A DNA stretch of 64,000 nucleotides from Pseudomonas viridiflava (GCF_900582195.1 NZ_UTHA01000179.1:84640-148639), one strand, 5' to 3'. Shown: positions 36,808-46,059, counted from the first letter of the stretch. The notes: generated by a model from the letters alone, not told the origin. Numbers and translations: made by a program.

Positions 36808-37147
36808 AAGAAGTAGTTGCGTGCTCTTTTTATTATTGATTCGGGCTTCTTGTTTTTGTTGAGTGCCCTCGCCACGAAGTGTTTCCTTCGTGACCCTCCC
36901 AATCGGGAGCCAAGAGCAAACGGATTGCTTTGGTCGCTGAATTGCAGTGATCTCTCGATCCAACCAGTACAGGCTCTGTCTTAGGACAGTTTTTGTTGTT
37001 CTCGGCCTGGTCGTGGGGCAAGCCCCAAATACAACGCCTCTCCAAAAGAATCAGTTAGCTGCGCCTCTCGCCGTCTTGTTTTTATTGTGCGTGAGTCGAT
37101 TCGTCTTATTTTTATTGTCTTGTGCATTGCTTGTTATTGTTCTTGTA
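36781..37147 (-). ncRNA. crcZ: CrcZ small RNA (Hfq/Crc decoy)
   Basis: An untranslated transcript of about 365 bases predicted on the minus strand between cbrB and pcnB, the place of crcZ in P. aeruginosa. It carries six CA motifs (minus-strand AACAATAA or AATAAAAA-like clusters at 36826-36838, 36847-36860, 36990-37003, 37075-37089, 37104-37121 and 37130-37145), which bind Hfq and relieve Hfq/Crc repression of catabolic mRNAs. It starts after a sigma-54 promoter and ends at a GGGGAGC-TTCG-GCTCCCC hairpin. Ends are estimates to a few bases. Confidence 0.9.
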
Positions 37148-37156
37148 CCAAACATA

Positions 37157-37174
37157 TAGCAGGGGCCGTGCCAA
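37157..37174 (-). promoter_or_regulatory. Sigma-54 promoter of crcZ
   Basis: On the minus strand TTGGCACGGCCCCTGCTA: full TTGGCACG -24 element and CTGCT -12 element, GG and GC exactly 10 bases apart. Expected start near 37147. Confidence 0.93.
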
Positions 37175-37232
37175 CTTTTGCGAAGCCCAATAAAACAAGG
37201 GGTTAGGTCGATATAACCGTTTTGTCGGGGCG

Positions 37233-37268
37233 AAAAAAAGCCGGGGTTTCGTTACCGATAACCCCGGC
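37233..37268 (-). terminator. Terminator of cbrB
   Basis: A 9-bp stem GCCGGGGTT / AACCCCGGC with an 11-base loop and seven Ts on the minus strand. It separates cbrB transcription from the crcZ promoter. Confidence 0.9.
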
Positions 37269-37270
37269 TC

Positions 37271-37296
37271 TGTTACGTGAAAGGACTGAGGTAACA
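37271..37296 (-). promoter_or_regulatory. CbrB binding site (upstream activator of crcZ)
   Basis: Perfect palindrome TGTTAC-N14-GTAACA, matching the published CbrB pattern. Its centre is about 136 bases before the crcZ start. A second, looser site CGTTAC-N15-GTAACG lies at 37316-37342, before the cbrB stop codon. Confidence 0.85.
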
Positions 37297-37343
37297 GTTT
37301 TTTCACATCCTCAAGCGTTACCCGCACACTCGACAGGTAACGT

Positions 37344-38780
37344 TCAGCTCTCGCTGGCGACCCCGGTCTTGCGCCGTGGAATACCCAGACGCTGACGGCG
37401 TTCCCACAGACATTTACGGCTGACGCCCAGTTTGCGCGCCAGTTCGGTCTCGGTCATGTGGTCCTGATGTTCGAGGACGAAGTGCTGGAAGTAGTCTTCC
37501 AGTGACAAATCTTCGGTCGGTTCATGGCTGCTGTTAGTCGTGCTACCCGCCGTTTGCGGCGGCAGGCCGATGAACTCGTCGTCTTCCAGATCGCTCAGTT
37601 CGATGTCGATGCCCAGCAGGTCGGCGGAGATTTCCGGGCTTTCGCTCAGAATCACCGCGCGCTCGACCGCATTCTCCAGCTCACGCACGTTACCCGGCCA
37701 GGAATAGTGTCGAATCGCCTGTTCGGCATCCGCAGCAAACTTCAGGTCGGTACGATTGATGCGGGCACTCTGGCGAGCGAGGAAGGCATTGGCGATTTCG
37801 TTGACGTCGGCGCCGCGCTCGCGCAGGGCCGGCAGTTTCAGCGCGATCACGTGCAGGCGGTAATAAAGGTCTTCACGGAACTGGCCGATTTTCGCCAGGC
37901 TCTTCAGGTCCCGGTGAGTCGCCGCGATCAGACGCACATCGACTTTCTGCGACTGCACCGAGCCGACCCGACGAATCTCGCCTTCCTGCAAAACACGCAG
38001 CAGGCGGGCTTGCGCCTCAAGTGGCAGTTCACCGATTTCGTCGAGGAACAACGTGCCGCCATCCGCCGCTTCAACCAGGCCGGCGCGACCGGCGCTGGCG
38101 CCGGTGAACGCGCCTTTCTCGTGGCCGAACAGTTCGGACTCGATCAGGCTTTCCGGAATGGCCGCGCAGTTCACCGAAATCATCGGTGCCTTGGCGCGTT
38201 TCGACAGGTTGTGCAGGGCGCGGGCCACCAGTTCTTTACCGGTGCCGGACTCGCCCTGAATCAGGACATTGGAATCGGTCGGCGCGACTTTGCGGATCTT
38301 GCTGTACAGGTCCTGCATCGGCGGGCAAGAACCGATAATGCCGATCTCGCCGTTGCTGTTGTCGACGGCAGATTTGCCGCTGCCATTGGCCGGTTTGCTG
38401 GCAACCGCTTCGCCGGCAGCCGGTGCCGATTGGCGATCACGCAGAATCCGCGCGACAGCCTGAAGCATTTCATCGTGGTCGAAAGGCTTGGCGATGTAGT
38501 CCACCGCACCCATCTTCATCGAGTCGACCGCCGAGCGCAGGCTGGCGTAACTGGTCATGATCAGCACCGGCGTGCCCTGGCCGAGCTTGATCAGCTCGGT
38601 GCCCGGTGCACCCGGCAAACGCAGATCGCTGACGATCAGATCGAACGTAGGAATGGTGAAGCGTTCTTGTGCTTCCTGCACTGAACCGGCTTCGCTGACC
38701 TGGTACTGGTTGCGTTCCAGCAGGCGGCGCAAGGCGGAGCGGATAATTGTTTCGTCTTCGACGATCAAAATGTGCGGCAT
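37344..38780 (-). CDS. cbrB: Sigma-54 response regulator CbrB
   Basis: Carbon/nitrogen balance activator of 478 residues. Receiver domain with phosphoacceptor Asp52 (I-V-S-D-L-R-L-P-G), a linker rich in Ala and Ser, an AAA+ domain with Walker A GESGTGKE and the GAFTGA loop for sigma-54, and a Fis-type helix-turn-helix at the end (L-A-R-K-L-G-V-S-R-K-C-L-W-E-R). Its main target crcZ lies just downstream. 22 bases separate it from cbrA. Confidence 0.96.
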   Translation of the reverse strand: MPHILIVEDETIIRSALRRLLERNQYQVSEAGSVQEAQERFTIPTFDLIVSDLRLPGAPGTELIKLGQGTPVLIMTSYASLRSAVDSMKMGAVDYIAKPFDHDEMLQAVARILRDRQSAPAAGEAVASKPANGSGKSAVDNSNGEIGIIGSCPPMQDLYSKIRKVAPTDSNVLIQGESGTGKELVARALHNLSKRAKAPMISVNCAAIPESLIESELFGHEKGAFTGASAGRAGLVEAADGGTLFLDEIGELPLEAQARLLRVLQEGEIRRVGSVQSQKVDVRLIAATHRDLKSLAKIGQFREDLYYRLHVIALKLPALRERGADVNEIANAFLARQSARINRTDLKFAADAEQAIRHYSWPGNVRELENAVERAVILSESPEISADLLGIDIELSDLEDDEFIGLPPQTAGSTTNSSHEPTEDLSLEDYFQHFVLEHQDHMTETELARKLGVSRKCLWERRQRLGIPRRKTGVASES

Positions 38781-38802
38781 TGATTCGATACTCTCGACGG
38801 TC

Positions 38803-41751
38803 TCAGTTCACAGCGGACGTCGCTTCGACATGACGCGGTAAGGTCACCCGGATACGGGTGCCGCGTTGGCTTTGTACATCAGCCGGGCTGTCGATGGTGA
38901 TTTGTCCATAATGCTCTTCAACGATGGAATAGACCAGTGCAAGGCCCAGACCGGTGCCTTCGCCAGGATCCTTGGTGGTGAAGAAGGGTTCGAACAATCT
39001 ATCCATGATGTTCTTCGGAATACCGCTGCCTTCGTCTTCGACGATCAGATCGACCGTGTGTTCGCCGGCTTCGCTCTTGACCCGTACCGCACTGTGCGGC
39101 GGCGAGGCGTCGCGGGCGTTGGAGAGCAGATTGATCAAGACCTGGGCGAGCCGCTGCGGATCGCCCTCGACCCAGTGATCGGGATCGCACAGGTTGTAGA
39201 ACTGCACTTCGAAATTGCGTCGGTTCAGGGCCAGCAGGCCAATCGCGTCTTGCGCCACTTCCGCCAGACAAACGGGCTCGTCGCTGTGCTGATGGCTGCC
39301 GGCGTGGGCGAAGCTCATCAGCGACTGGACGATGCGCGAGACGCGTTTGGTCTGTTCGAGAATCTGCCCGCTGATTTCCGTCAGCTCGCCGTCGTCTTCA
39401 CGTTCTTCGCGCAGGTTCTGCGCCAGACAGGCGATGCCGGTGATCGGGTTGCCGATTTCGTGGGCCACACCGGCCGCAAGGCGACCAATGCTCGCCAGAC
39501 GTTCGGAGTGCACCAGTTTATCTTCGAGCATCTGGGTTTCGGTCAGATCTTCTACCAGTAACACCAGACCACTGTTACCCGGCGCCAATGGCTCATCAAT
39601 GGCCGCTTTGTGCAGATTCAGCCAGCGCGTCTGGCCGTCGAGGGCCAGATGCTGTTTGTGCAAATGCTCGTCCGGCAGGTTGATGAAACCTTGCAGCAGT
39701 TCTTTCCATGGCTCGCCAATGGTGCTCAGGCGCGAACCGACCACGCGTTGTGCGGCGATCCCGGTGAGTTCTTCCATGGCCTTGTTCCACATCAGGATCT
39801 CTTGATCCTTGGCCAGCGAGCAGACGCCCATCGGCAGTTCCTGCAGGGTCTGGCGGTGGTAACGGCGCAAGGCATCGAGTTCGGCGGCCAGGCCTGTGAG
39901 GCGCGAGTGGTAATCCTCGAGGCGGCTTTCGATGAAGTGGATGTCTTCGGTCACATAGTTTTCGCCGCCGGCCTTGTAGGGCAGGAAGGTTTCCACCATG
40001 TCCTGCGCCACGCTCGGGCCCATCAGGCCGGACAGGTTGGCTTCGATACGGTCACGCAAACGGCGCAAGGCATACGGACGGCGCTCGTCGAAGGGCAGAT
40101 AAAGGTCACGCAGCGCTTGCTCGACTTCTTTCTGCGCCGCCTTGGCGCCCAACGGTTTGGCCAGTTGTGTGGCGAATTCCTGTGGCGAAGCAGCGTGCAG
40201 TTCGCGGCGTTGCGGACGACGGACGTTATCCACAGCGCAAGCTTCGGCGGCGCTGGCTTCTTCGGGGCTGGCGTTGGTGAACAGCGAGATCAGCGTGAAC
40301 ATCAATACGTTGGCCGCCAGCGAGGCGATAGCCGCCATGTGCCAACTGGTGTCGTCGAGCACGTAGATCATGTTCAGCAGCGGAATGTAGAAACCCTGCA
40401 GATTGCCGACCAGCGGCAACAGCATCGTGACCACCCAGACCAGAATCCCCGCCAGCAGACCGGCGATAAAACCGCGACGGTTGGCGGTCGGCCAATACAG
40501 TACCGACAACACGCCGGGCAGGAATTGCAGGGTCGCGACAAATGCGACGATGCCGAGGTTGGCCAGATCCTGTTCTGCGCCGAGCATCAGGTAGAAGCCG
40601 AAACCGGCCATGATGATTGCAACGATCAGCGCCCGGCGGGTCCACTTCAGCCATCGGTAGATGTTGCCTTCGGCCGGAGGCTGATAAAGCGGCAGCACCA
40701 GGTGGTTCAACGCCATGCCCGACAGCGCGAGCGTGGTGACAATGATCAGCCCGCTGGCCGCCGATAAACCGCCGACGTAGGCGAGCAACGCCAGCGGTTT
40801 GCTGTTGGCGGCGATACCAATGCCGAGGGTGAAATATTCCGGATTGGTCGTGGCGCCCAGTTTGAGGCCGGCCCAGAGAATCAGCGGCACCGCCAGGCTC
40901 ATCAACAGCAGGAACAGCGGTAAACCCCAGCTCGCACTGACCAGCGAGCGCGGGTTGAGGTTCTCGGTAAAGGTCATGTGATACATGTGCGGCATCACGA
41001 TCGCCGAGGCGAAGAACACCAGCAGCAGTGTGCGCCACGGGCCTTCCTGCAATGGCGTGTGCAGGGCGGCGAGGGCGGTCTGGTTTTGCAGCAGCCACAG
41101 TTCAAGTTGTTGCGGGCCGTCGAACACGCCGTACAGCGCATACAGGCCGACGCCGCCGAGGGCGATCAGTTTGATTACCGATTCAAAGGCAATCGCGAAT
41201 ACCAGGCCTTCGTGCTTCTCGCGCGTAGCGATATGCCGGGAACCGAAGAAAATCGTGAACAGAATGATCAGCGCGCAAAACGCCAACGCGACACGGCTCT
41301 GGATCGGCTCGCCGGTGAGGATGCCGATGGAGTCGGCGACTGCCTGAATCTGCAGCGCCAACAGCGGCAGTACGCCGATCAGCATGAAAATCGTGGTCAG
41401 CGCACCGGCCCAGGTGCTGCGAAAGCGGAACGCGAACAGATCCGCCAGCGACGACAGTTGATAAGTGCGGGTGATTTTCAGGATCGGATAGAGCAACACC
41501 GGCGCCAGCAGAAACGCGCCGGACACGCCGAGGTAACTGGAGAGAAAGCCGTAGCCGTACTGATAGGCAAGCCCCACTGTGCCGTAGAACGCCCACGCAC
41601 TGGCGTAAACCCCCAGTGACAAGGTGTAGGTCAACGGGTGGCGAATGATCGCGCGCGGGATCATGCCCCGTTCGCTGATCCAAGCAACGCCGAACAGCAC
41701 CGCCAGGTACGCGGCGCTGATCAGGATCATCTGGGTCAGGCTAAAGCTCAT
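38803..41751 (-). CDS. cbrA: Sensor kinase CbrA with SLC5-type transporter domain
   Basis: A protein of 982 residues. The first half is a sodium/solute symporter (SSS family) with about 13 membrane helices; CbrA is known to take up histidine through this part. Then follow a STAC-like segment, a PAS domain and a histidine kinase with phosphoacceptor His near 761 (V-A-H-E-I-G-N-P-I-T-G), and an ATPase with D-E-G-S-G-I-P and G-T-G-L-G-L. The ATG at 41751 is preferred over 41757. Its start overlaps cbrX by 11 bases. Confidence 0.95.
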   Translation of the reverse strand: MSFSLTQMILISAAYLAVLFGVAWISERGMIPRAIIRHPLTYTLSLGVYASAWAFYGTVGLAYQYGYGFLSSYLGVSGAFLLAPVLLYPILKITRTYQLSSLADLFAFRFRSTWAGALTTIFMLIGVLPLLALQIQAVADSIGILTGEPIQSRVALAFCALIILFTIFFGSRHIATREKHEGLVFAIAFESVIKLIALGGVGLYALYGVFDGPQQLELWLLQNQTALAALHTPLQEGPWRTLLLVFFASAIVMPHMYHMTFTENLNPRSLVSASWGLPLFLLLMSLAVPLILWAGLKLGATTNPEYFTLGIGIAANSKPLALLAYVGGLSAASGLIIVTTLALSGMALNHLVLPLYQPPAEGNIYRWLKWTRRALIVAIIMAGFGFYLMLGAEQDLANLGIVAFVATLQFLPGVLSVLYWPTANRRGFIAGLLAGILVWVVTMLLPLVGNLQGFYIPLLNMIYVLDDTSWHMAAIASLAANVLMFTLISLFTNASPEEASAAEACAVDNVRRPQRRELHAASPQEFATQLAKPLGAKAAQKEVEQALRDLYLPFDERRPYALRRLRDRIEANLSGLMGPSVAQDMVETFLPYKAGGENYVTEDIHFIESRLEDYHSRLTGLAAELDALRRYHRQTLQELPMGVCSLAKDQEILMWNKAMEELTGIAAQRVVGSRLSTIGEPWKELLQGFINLPDEHLHKQHLALDGQTRWLNLHKAAIDEPLAPGNSGLVLLVEDLTETQMLEDKLVHSERLASIGRLAAGVAHEIGNPITGIACLAQNLREEREDDGELTEISGQILEQTKRVSRIVQSLMSFAHAGSHQHSDEPVCLAEVAQDAIGLLALNRRNFEVQFYNLCDPDHWVEGDPQRLAQVLINLLSNARDASPPHSAVRVKSEAGEHTVDLIVEDEGSGIPKNIMDRLFEPFFTTKDPGEGTGLGLALVYSIVEEHYGQITIDSPADVQSQRGTRIRVTLPRHVEATSAVN

Positions 41752-41917
41752 CGGCATCTTTTTGGCTCTGCAGGATGAAGGTCACGACAATCAGGATCAG
41801 CCAGAGCAGATAGGGGCGATACCAGGCGCCCGTAGCGTCGATCCACCAATCCATGATGGCGGGGGAAAACAGGTAGATCCCCACGACTAAAAGCAGGACC
41901 AAGCGATAGATGTACAT
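41741..41917 (-). CDS. cbrX: Small membrane protein CbrX
   Basis: A 58-residue protein (M-Y-I-Y-R-L-V-L-L-L-V-V-G) with two hydrophobic segments (about 5-20 and 34-50) and a charged tail S-Q-K-D-A-D-E-L. It overlaps the cbrA start and matches the small ORF named cbrX in P. putida, whose translation is coupled to cbrA. Its leader is A-rich (AAAAAAGAGAGG before the ATG), which may be a post-transcriptional control site. Confidence 0.85.
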   Translation of the reverse strand: MYIYRLVLLLVVGIYLFSPAIMDWWIDATGAWYRPYLLWLILIVVTFILQSQKDADEL

Positions 41918-41994
41918 CCCGGCCTCTCTTTTTTATGCGTGTGCCCGAAAACGTGCGGCGATGGTAACGGATGGGCGCACGACTGCAAGTGTCG

Positions 41995-42891
41995 TCATAG
42001 CAGTTGCGCTTCGGGCAGGGTCAGTGTGCGCGGGATCTTTGTCGCATCCCAGTGTGCACTGCCCCATTTGAGTAGTTCTTGCGGTGAGGCGTGGGCCAGT
42101 TCGGCCCCGGGGTTTTGCCCCAGTGCGCGCAGGGCTCGCAACAACAACGGCGTGGCTTGATCGGCTTGCAGCGGCGGCGAGCGGTAGGACTTGCCGAGCT
42201 TGTTGCCGTCCGGCTGGATGATCAGCGGCAGGTGCAGGTAGCGTGGTTGGCGCAGGCCGAGCAGTTCTTGCAGATAGAGTTGGCGCGGGGTCGAGTCGAG
42301 CAGGTCGGCACCGCGCACGATGTCGGTGATGCCTTGCCAGGCATCATCGAGCACTACGGCCAATTGATAGGCATAGAGGCCATCGCGGCGACGAATCACG
42401 AAATCGCCGACGTCGCGGCCCAGATGCTGGCGGTATTCGCCCTGTACGCGGTCGATGAAGTGGTACTCCAACTCAGGCACGCGCAGGCGGATGGCGGCGT
42501 CTTGTTGGTCATGACCGGCATTGCGGCACAGGCCCGGATAAATGCCGTTGTACGGCTGCAGTTGTTTGCGCGAGCAAGTGCAGGCATAGGCCAGACCATG
42601 ATTGAACAGGCTGTTGAGCACTTCGGCGTAGGCGTCGTGCCGATCGCTTTGACGCACCATGTCGCCGTCCCATTCAAAGCCGTAACTCTCCAGTGCCTTG
42701 AGGATCGCCGCCTGCGCACCGGGCTCTTCGCGGGGCGGATCGAGATCTTCCATGCGCACCAGCCAGCGACCGCCGACCGAGCGCGCATCGAGGTAGGAGG
42801 CGAGGGCTGCGACCAGCGAACCGAAGTGCAAGTGGCCACTGGGGGTTGGGGCGAAGCGGCCGATGTAGGCGGGGGATGTTTTGGCAGTCAT
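41995..42891 (-). CDS. gluQ: Glutamyl-Q tRNA(Asp) synthetase
   Basis: Attaches glutamate to the queuosine base of tRNA-Asp. 298 residues: a truncated class I glutamyl-tRNA synthetase without the anticodon-binding domain. The HIGH-type box is P-T-P-S-G-H-L-H-F-G, the KMSKS-type box is K-L-G-K-S, and a zinc-binding C-T-C site with a later Cys is present. The paralogue lacks the usual C-terminal domain, which separates it from GltX. It precedes dksA in many gammaproteobacteria. Confidence 0.94.
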   Translation of the reverse strand: MTAKTSPAYIGRFAPTPSGHLHFGSLVAALASYLDARSVGGRWLVRMEDLDPPREEPGAQAAILKALESYGFEWDGDMVRQSDRHDAYAEVLNSLFNHGLAYACTCSRKQLQPYNGIYPGLCRNAGHDQQDAAIRLRVPELEYHFIDRVQGEYRQHLGRDVGDFVIRRRDGLYAYQLAVVLDDAWQGITDIVRGADLLDSTPRQLYLQELLGLRQPRYLHLPLIIQPDGNKLGKSYRSPPLQADQATPLLLRALRALGQNPGAELAHASPQELLKWGSAHWDATKIPRTLTLPEAQLL

Positions 42892-42930
42892 GAATGCGAT
42901 AGTACTTTTTCAGCGCGTGTACACAACACC

Positions 42931-43019
42931 TGTGGGAGCGAGCCTGCTCGCGAAAGCGGTGTGTCATTCAGCATTAAGGTGCCTGATCCGGCGCCTTCGC
43001 GAGCAAGCTCGCTCCCACA
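42931..43019. repeat. REP doublet of mixed type
   Basis: Left arm is CT-type (GAGCCTGCTC) and right arm is TT-type (read on the other strand GAGCTTGCTC). It lies between gluQ and dksA. Confidence 0.9.
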
Positions 43020-43037
43020 AAGGCAAAAGGCAGAAAC

Positions 43038-43067
43038 AAAAACGGAGCGTTCGCACGCTCCGTTTTT
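43038..43067. terminator. Bidirectional terminator after dksA
   Basis: A 10-bp stem AACGGAGCGT / ACGCTCCGTT with a TCGC loop, As on one side and Ts on the other, 15 bases past the dksA stop. Confidence 0.88.
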
Positions 43068-43081
43068 CGTTCAGGTCGAGA

Positions 43082-43525
43082 TTACTTGCCGACCTGCTTT
43101 TCCTTGATTTCCGCCAGGGTCTTGCAGTCGACGCACATGTCGGCAGTAGGACGTGCTTCCAGGCGTTTTACACCAATCTCGACGCCGCACGAATCACACC
43201 AGCCGTACTCTTCGTCTTCGATCAGTTGCAGCGTCTTGTCGATTTTCTTGATCAGCTTGCGTTCGCGGTCGCGGGCGCGAAGTTCGAGGGCGAACTCTTC
43301 TTCCTGGCTGGCACGGTCGGCCGGATCCGGGAAATTGGCAGCTTCGTCCTTCATGTGGTCAACGGTGCGGTCAACTTCCTGCATCAACTCCTGTTTCCAC
43401 TTGTTCAGGACCTTGGTGAAGTGCGCGCGCATTGGGGCGCCCATGTACTCTTCACCTTTCGCCGGAACATAAGGTTCGAAACCGCTGATCGTCTGATTCT
43501 GCTGTTGCTTTGCTTGGGTGGGCAT
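43082..43525 (-). CDS. dksA: RNA polymerase-binding regulator DksA
   Basis: Works with ppGpp to control rRNA and amino-acid genes. 147 residues; coiled-coil tip D-P-A-D at 67-70 reaches into the polymerase channel, and four cysteines (110, 113, 131, 134) bind zinc, the classic form. The intact Cys set excludes the zinc-free DksA2 type. Its targets would include the rRNA and tRNA promoters in this window. Confidence 0.97.
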   Translation of the reverse strand: MPTQAKQQQNQTISGFEPYVPAKGEEYMGAPMRAHFTKVLNKWKQELMQEVDRTVDHMKDEAANFPDPADRASQEEEFALELRARDRERKLIKKIDKTLQLIEDEEYGWCDSCGVEIGVKRLEARPTADMCVDCKTLAEIKEKQVGK

Positions 43526-43859
43526 GAAATGGACCGCCTCTACTCTTGTAATCCATTGCGCAGGATTGCTCCATCACCGACACCTGCCGGCCCTGCGGCT
43601 GCAAGCGGGCGAACTTACCAGATCAATTCGGCCTGCGCTACTCCCGGATGTCGAGGCCCCGGCGGGTGGCGCTTGCAAATGTTTGGCAAGCCGTGTCTGG
43701 TGGTGTTGAAGACCTGTTCAATCACTGATTTTAGTCAATCCTGGAGCGTACGCTCATATCGTTACAGTCCAGCGTTCTTGAGGCTGTGACCGCTGCGGGT
43801 TCTCGCTCGTTCCGGCAGATGGGTAGAATCGTCTCTTTTTCCCTGCCGAAGGAAAACCA
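43526..43859. other. Divergent intergenic region, dksA and aminotransferase
   Basis: No gene found. It must hold both promoters, but I could not pick them with confidence. The only structure noted is an inverted repeat TTGAA-N6-TTCAA at 43706-43721. Confidence 0.5.
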
Positions 43860-45032
43860 ATGGCTCAGCCCTACAGTGCGCGCAGTCGTGCGATCGAACC
43901 GTTCCATGTGATGGCGCTGCTGGCGCGGGCCAATGAATTGCAGGCTGAAGGCCACGATGTCATCCATCTGGAGATCGGCGAGCCGGACTTCACCACTGCC
44001 GAACCGATCATCCGCGCGGGGCAGGCAGCGCTGACGGCGGGCAAGACCCGTTACACCGCCGCACGCGGCATTCCCGAATTGCGTGAAGCGATTGCCGGGT
44101 TCTATCAATCGCGTTATAGCTTGAGCATCGATCCACGACGGATTCTGATCACGCCGGGCGGCTCCGGAGCCCTGTTGCTGGCGAGCGCTTTACTGGTAGA
44201 TCCCGGTAAACACTGGCTGCTGGCGGATCCCGGTTATCCGTGCAACCGGCACTTCCTGCGTTTGGTCGAAGGCGCGGCGCAGTTGGTGCCGGTGGGGCCG
44301 GACGTGCGTTATCAACTGACCCCGGATCTGGTTGAGCGCCATTGGGATCACGACAGTGTTGGCGCGTTAGTGGCTTCGCCGGCCAACCCGACCGGCACCA
44401 TTCTGACCCGCGATGAACTGGCCGGGTTATCCACAGCCATCAAGGCGAAACACGGGCATCTGGTGGTGGACGAGATCTATCACGGTCTGACCTACGGCAC
44501 CGATGCCGCCAGCGTGCTGGAAGTCGATGACAGCGCTTTTGTTCTGAACAGTTTCTCCAAATACTTCGGCATGACCGGCTGGCGTCTGGGCTGGCTGGTG
44601 GCGCCGGATGCGGCGGTCAGCGAGTTGGAGAAACTGGCGCAGAACCTCTACATCAGCGCCCCAAGCATGGCGCAATACGCTGCATTGGCATGTTTCGAGT
44701 CGGACACCCTCGCCATTCTGGAAGAGCGCCGCGCCGAATTCGGCCGACGTCGCGACTTTCTCCTGCCGGCGTTGCGCGAGTTGGGTTTCAACATCGCCGT
44801 CGAGCCCGAAGGCGCTTTCTATTTGTATGCCGATATCAGCCATTTCGGCGGCGATGCCTTCGCGTTCTGCCGACATTTCCTTGAGACCGAGCACGTAGCC
44901 TTCACGCCGGGGCTGGATTTTGGTCGCTATCAGGCCAGCCATCATGTGCGTTTTGCCTACACGCAAAACCTCCCTCGCTTACAAGAAGCGGTGGAGCGAA
45001 TCGCCCGTGGCTTGAAGAGCTGGCAAGGCTGA
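43860..45032 (+). CDS. PLP-dependent aminotransferase (class I)
   Basis: A 390-residue cytoplasmic aminotransferase of the AspC-like fold I. The Schiff-base Lys stands in F-S-K-Y-F-G-M-T-G-W-R-L-G, the PLP phosphate and Asp sites in V-A-S-P-A-N-P-T-G and V-D-E-I-Y-H. The family includes alanine and aspartate type enzymes; substrate is not determined. Its position between dksA and sfsA matches P. aeruginosa PA4722. It shares a base with sfsA (TGATG). Confidence 0.9.
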   Translation: MAQPYSARSRAIEPFHVMALLARANELQAEGHDVIHLEIGEPDFTTAEPIIRAGQAALTAGKTRYTAARGIPELREAIAGFYQSRYSLSIDPRRILITPGGSGALLLASALLVDPGKHWLLADPGYPCNRHFLRLVEGAAQLVPVGPDVRYQLTPDLVERHWDHDSVGALVASPANPTGTILTRDELAGLSTAIKAKHGHLVVDEIYHGLTYGTDAASVLEVDDSAFVLNSFSKYFGMTGWRLGWLVAPDAAVSELEKLAQNLYISAPSMAQYAALACFESDTLAILEERRAEFGRRRDFLLPALRELGFNIAVEPEGAFYLYADISHFGGDAFAFCRHFLETEHVAFTPGLDFGRYQASHHVRFAYTQNLPRLQEAVERIARGLKSWQG

Positions 45033-45745
45033 TGCGTTTCTATCCGGCCTTGGAAGAGGCGCGTCTGATCCGGCGTTACAAGCGTTTTCTCGCCGATATC
45101 GAAACCGTTGGCGGCGAGTTGCTGACCATTCACTGCCCGAACACCGGCTCGATGCTCAATTGTCAGGTCGAGGGCGGGCAAGTCTGGTTCAGCCGTTCCA
45201 ATGACCCGAAGCGTAAGTTGCCCGGCACTTGGGAAATCGGCGAGACGCCGCAGGGCCGTTTGTTCTGCGTGAATACTGCGCGGGCCAACGGGCTTGTCGA
45301 AGAGGCATTACAGGCTGGCGTGATCAGCGAGTTGAACGGCTTTACCGCGTTGAAACGTGAAGTCGCTTACGGGCAGGAAAAGAGCCGTATCGATTTTCGC
45401 CTCGAATACCCGAGCGGCCCGGCTTACGTGGAAGTGAAAAGCGTCACCCTGGGCTTCGACGGTACAGCGGTGGCGGCGTTTCCCGATGCGGTGACCCAGC
45501 GCGGTGCCAAGCATTTGCGTGAACTGGCACATCTGGCGCGGGACGGGATCCGGGCGGTGCAGTTGTATTGCGTCAATCTCACCGGGATTGAAGCGGTGCG
45601 GCCGGCAAAGGAAATCGATTCGGCCTACGCCGATGCGCTTGTTGAAGCGGTTGCTTGTGGCGTTGAAGTTCTGGCGTATGGCGTGCGTCTGGACCATGAA
45701 GAGATGGTCATCGACCGGCGTCTCGACGTGCTGCTCAATGGTTAA
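45032..45745 (+). CDS. sfsA: Sugar fermentation stimulation protein SfsA
   Basis: A 237-residue protein with an N-terminal OB-like nucleic-acid-binding part (C-P-N-T-G-S-M) and a nuclease-like domain (K-S-R-I-D-F and Y-V-E-V-K-S-V, the D-x-n-E-x-K pattern). In E. coli it was found as a gene that raises maltose use; the molecular role is unclear. It overlaps the Rieske gene end to end by four bases. Confidence 0.94.
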   Translation: MRFYPALEEARLIRRYKRFLADIETVGGELLTIHCPNTGSMLNCQVEGGQVWFSRSNDPKRKLPGTWEIGETPQGRLFCVNTARANGLVEEALQAGVISELNGFTALKREVAYGQEKSRIDFRLEYPSGPAYVEVKSVTLGFDGTAVAAFPDAVTQRGAKHLRELAHLARDGIRAVQLYCVNLTGIEAVRPAKEIDSAYADALVEAVACGVEVLAYGVRLDHEEMVIDRRLDVLLNG

Positions 45746-46059
45746 ACATCGATCCACAGACCTTGGGCATCTTCGCGGCAAGGGATGGCGGTGAGTGATT
45801 GTCCGGCGCAGGGGCCGGCCACGCATTCACCGTCCTCGATCAGAAACAGTGCGCCGTGGGTGGCGCACTGGATCAGGCTGTTGCTCGGGTCGAGAAACTG
45901 GTCGGGGTGCCATTCCAGCCCCACGCCCCGGTGTGGGCAGCGATTGAGATAGACGAATGCCTGCCCGTTGCGGCGCACGGCGAACAGCTTTTTCCCGTCG
46001 ACTTCAAAACCACGGCTGGCGGCTTCGGTGAGTTCGGCGCCCGCGCAGAGAAACTTCAT
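45742..46059 (-). CDS. Rieske [2Fe-2S] protein
   Basis: A 105-residue single-domain Rieske protein. Iron-sulfur ligands: C-P-H-R-G and C-A-T-H-G-A-L-F. It has no membrane anchor or catalytic partner here, so it looks like a soluble ferredoxin-like electron carrier or a NirD-type protein. A GAGGA ribosome site precedes the ATG. It is divergent from the heme uptake operon; its promoter region holds the Fur box, though that seems to serve the other direction. Confidence 0.88.
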   Translation of the reverse strand: MKFLCAGAELTEAASRGFEVDGKKLFAVRRNGQAFVYLNRCPHRGVGLEWHPDQFLDPSNSLIQCATHGALFLIEDGECVAGPCAGQSLTAIPCREDAQGLWIDV

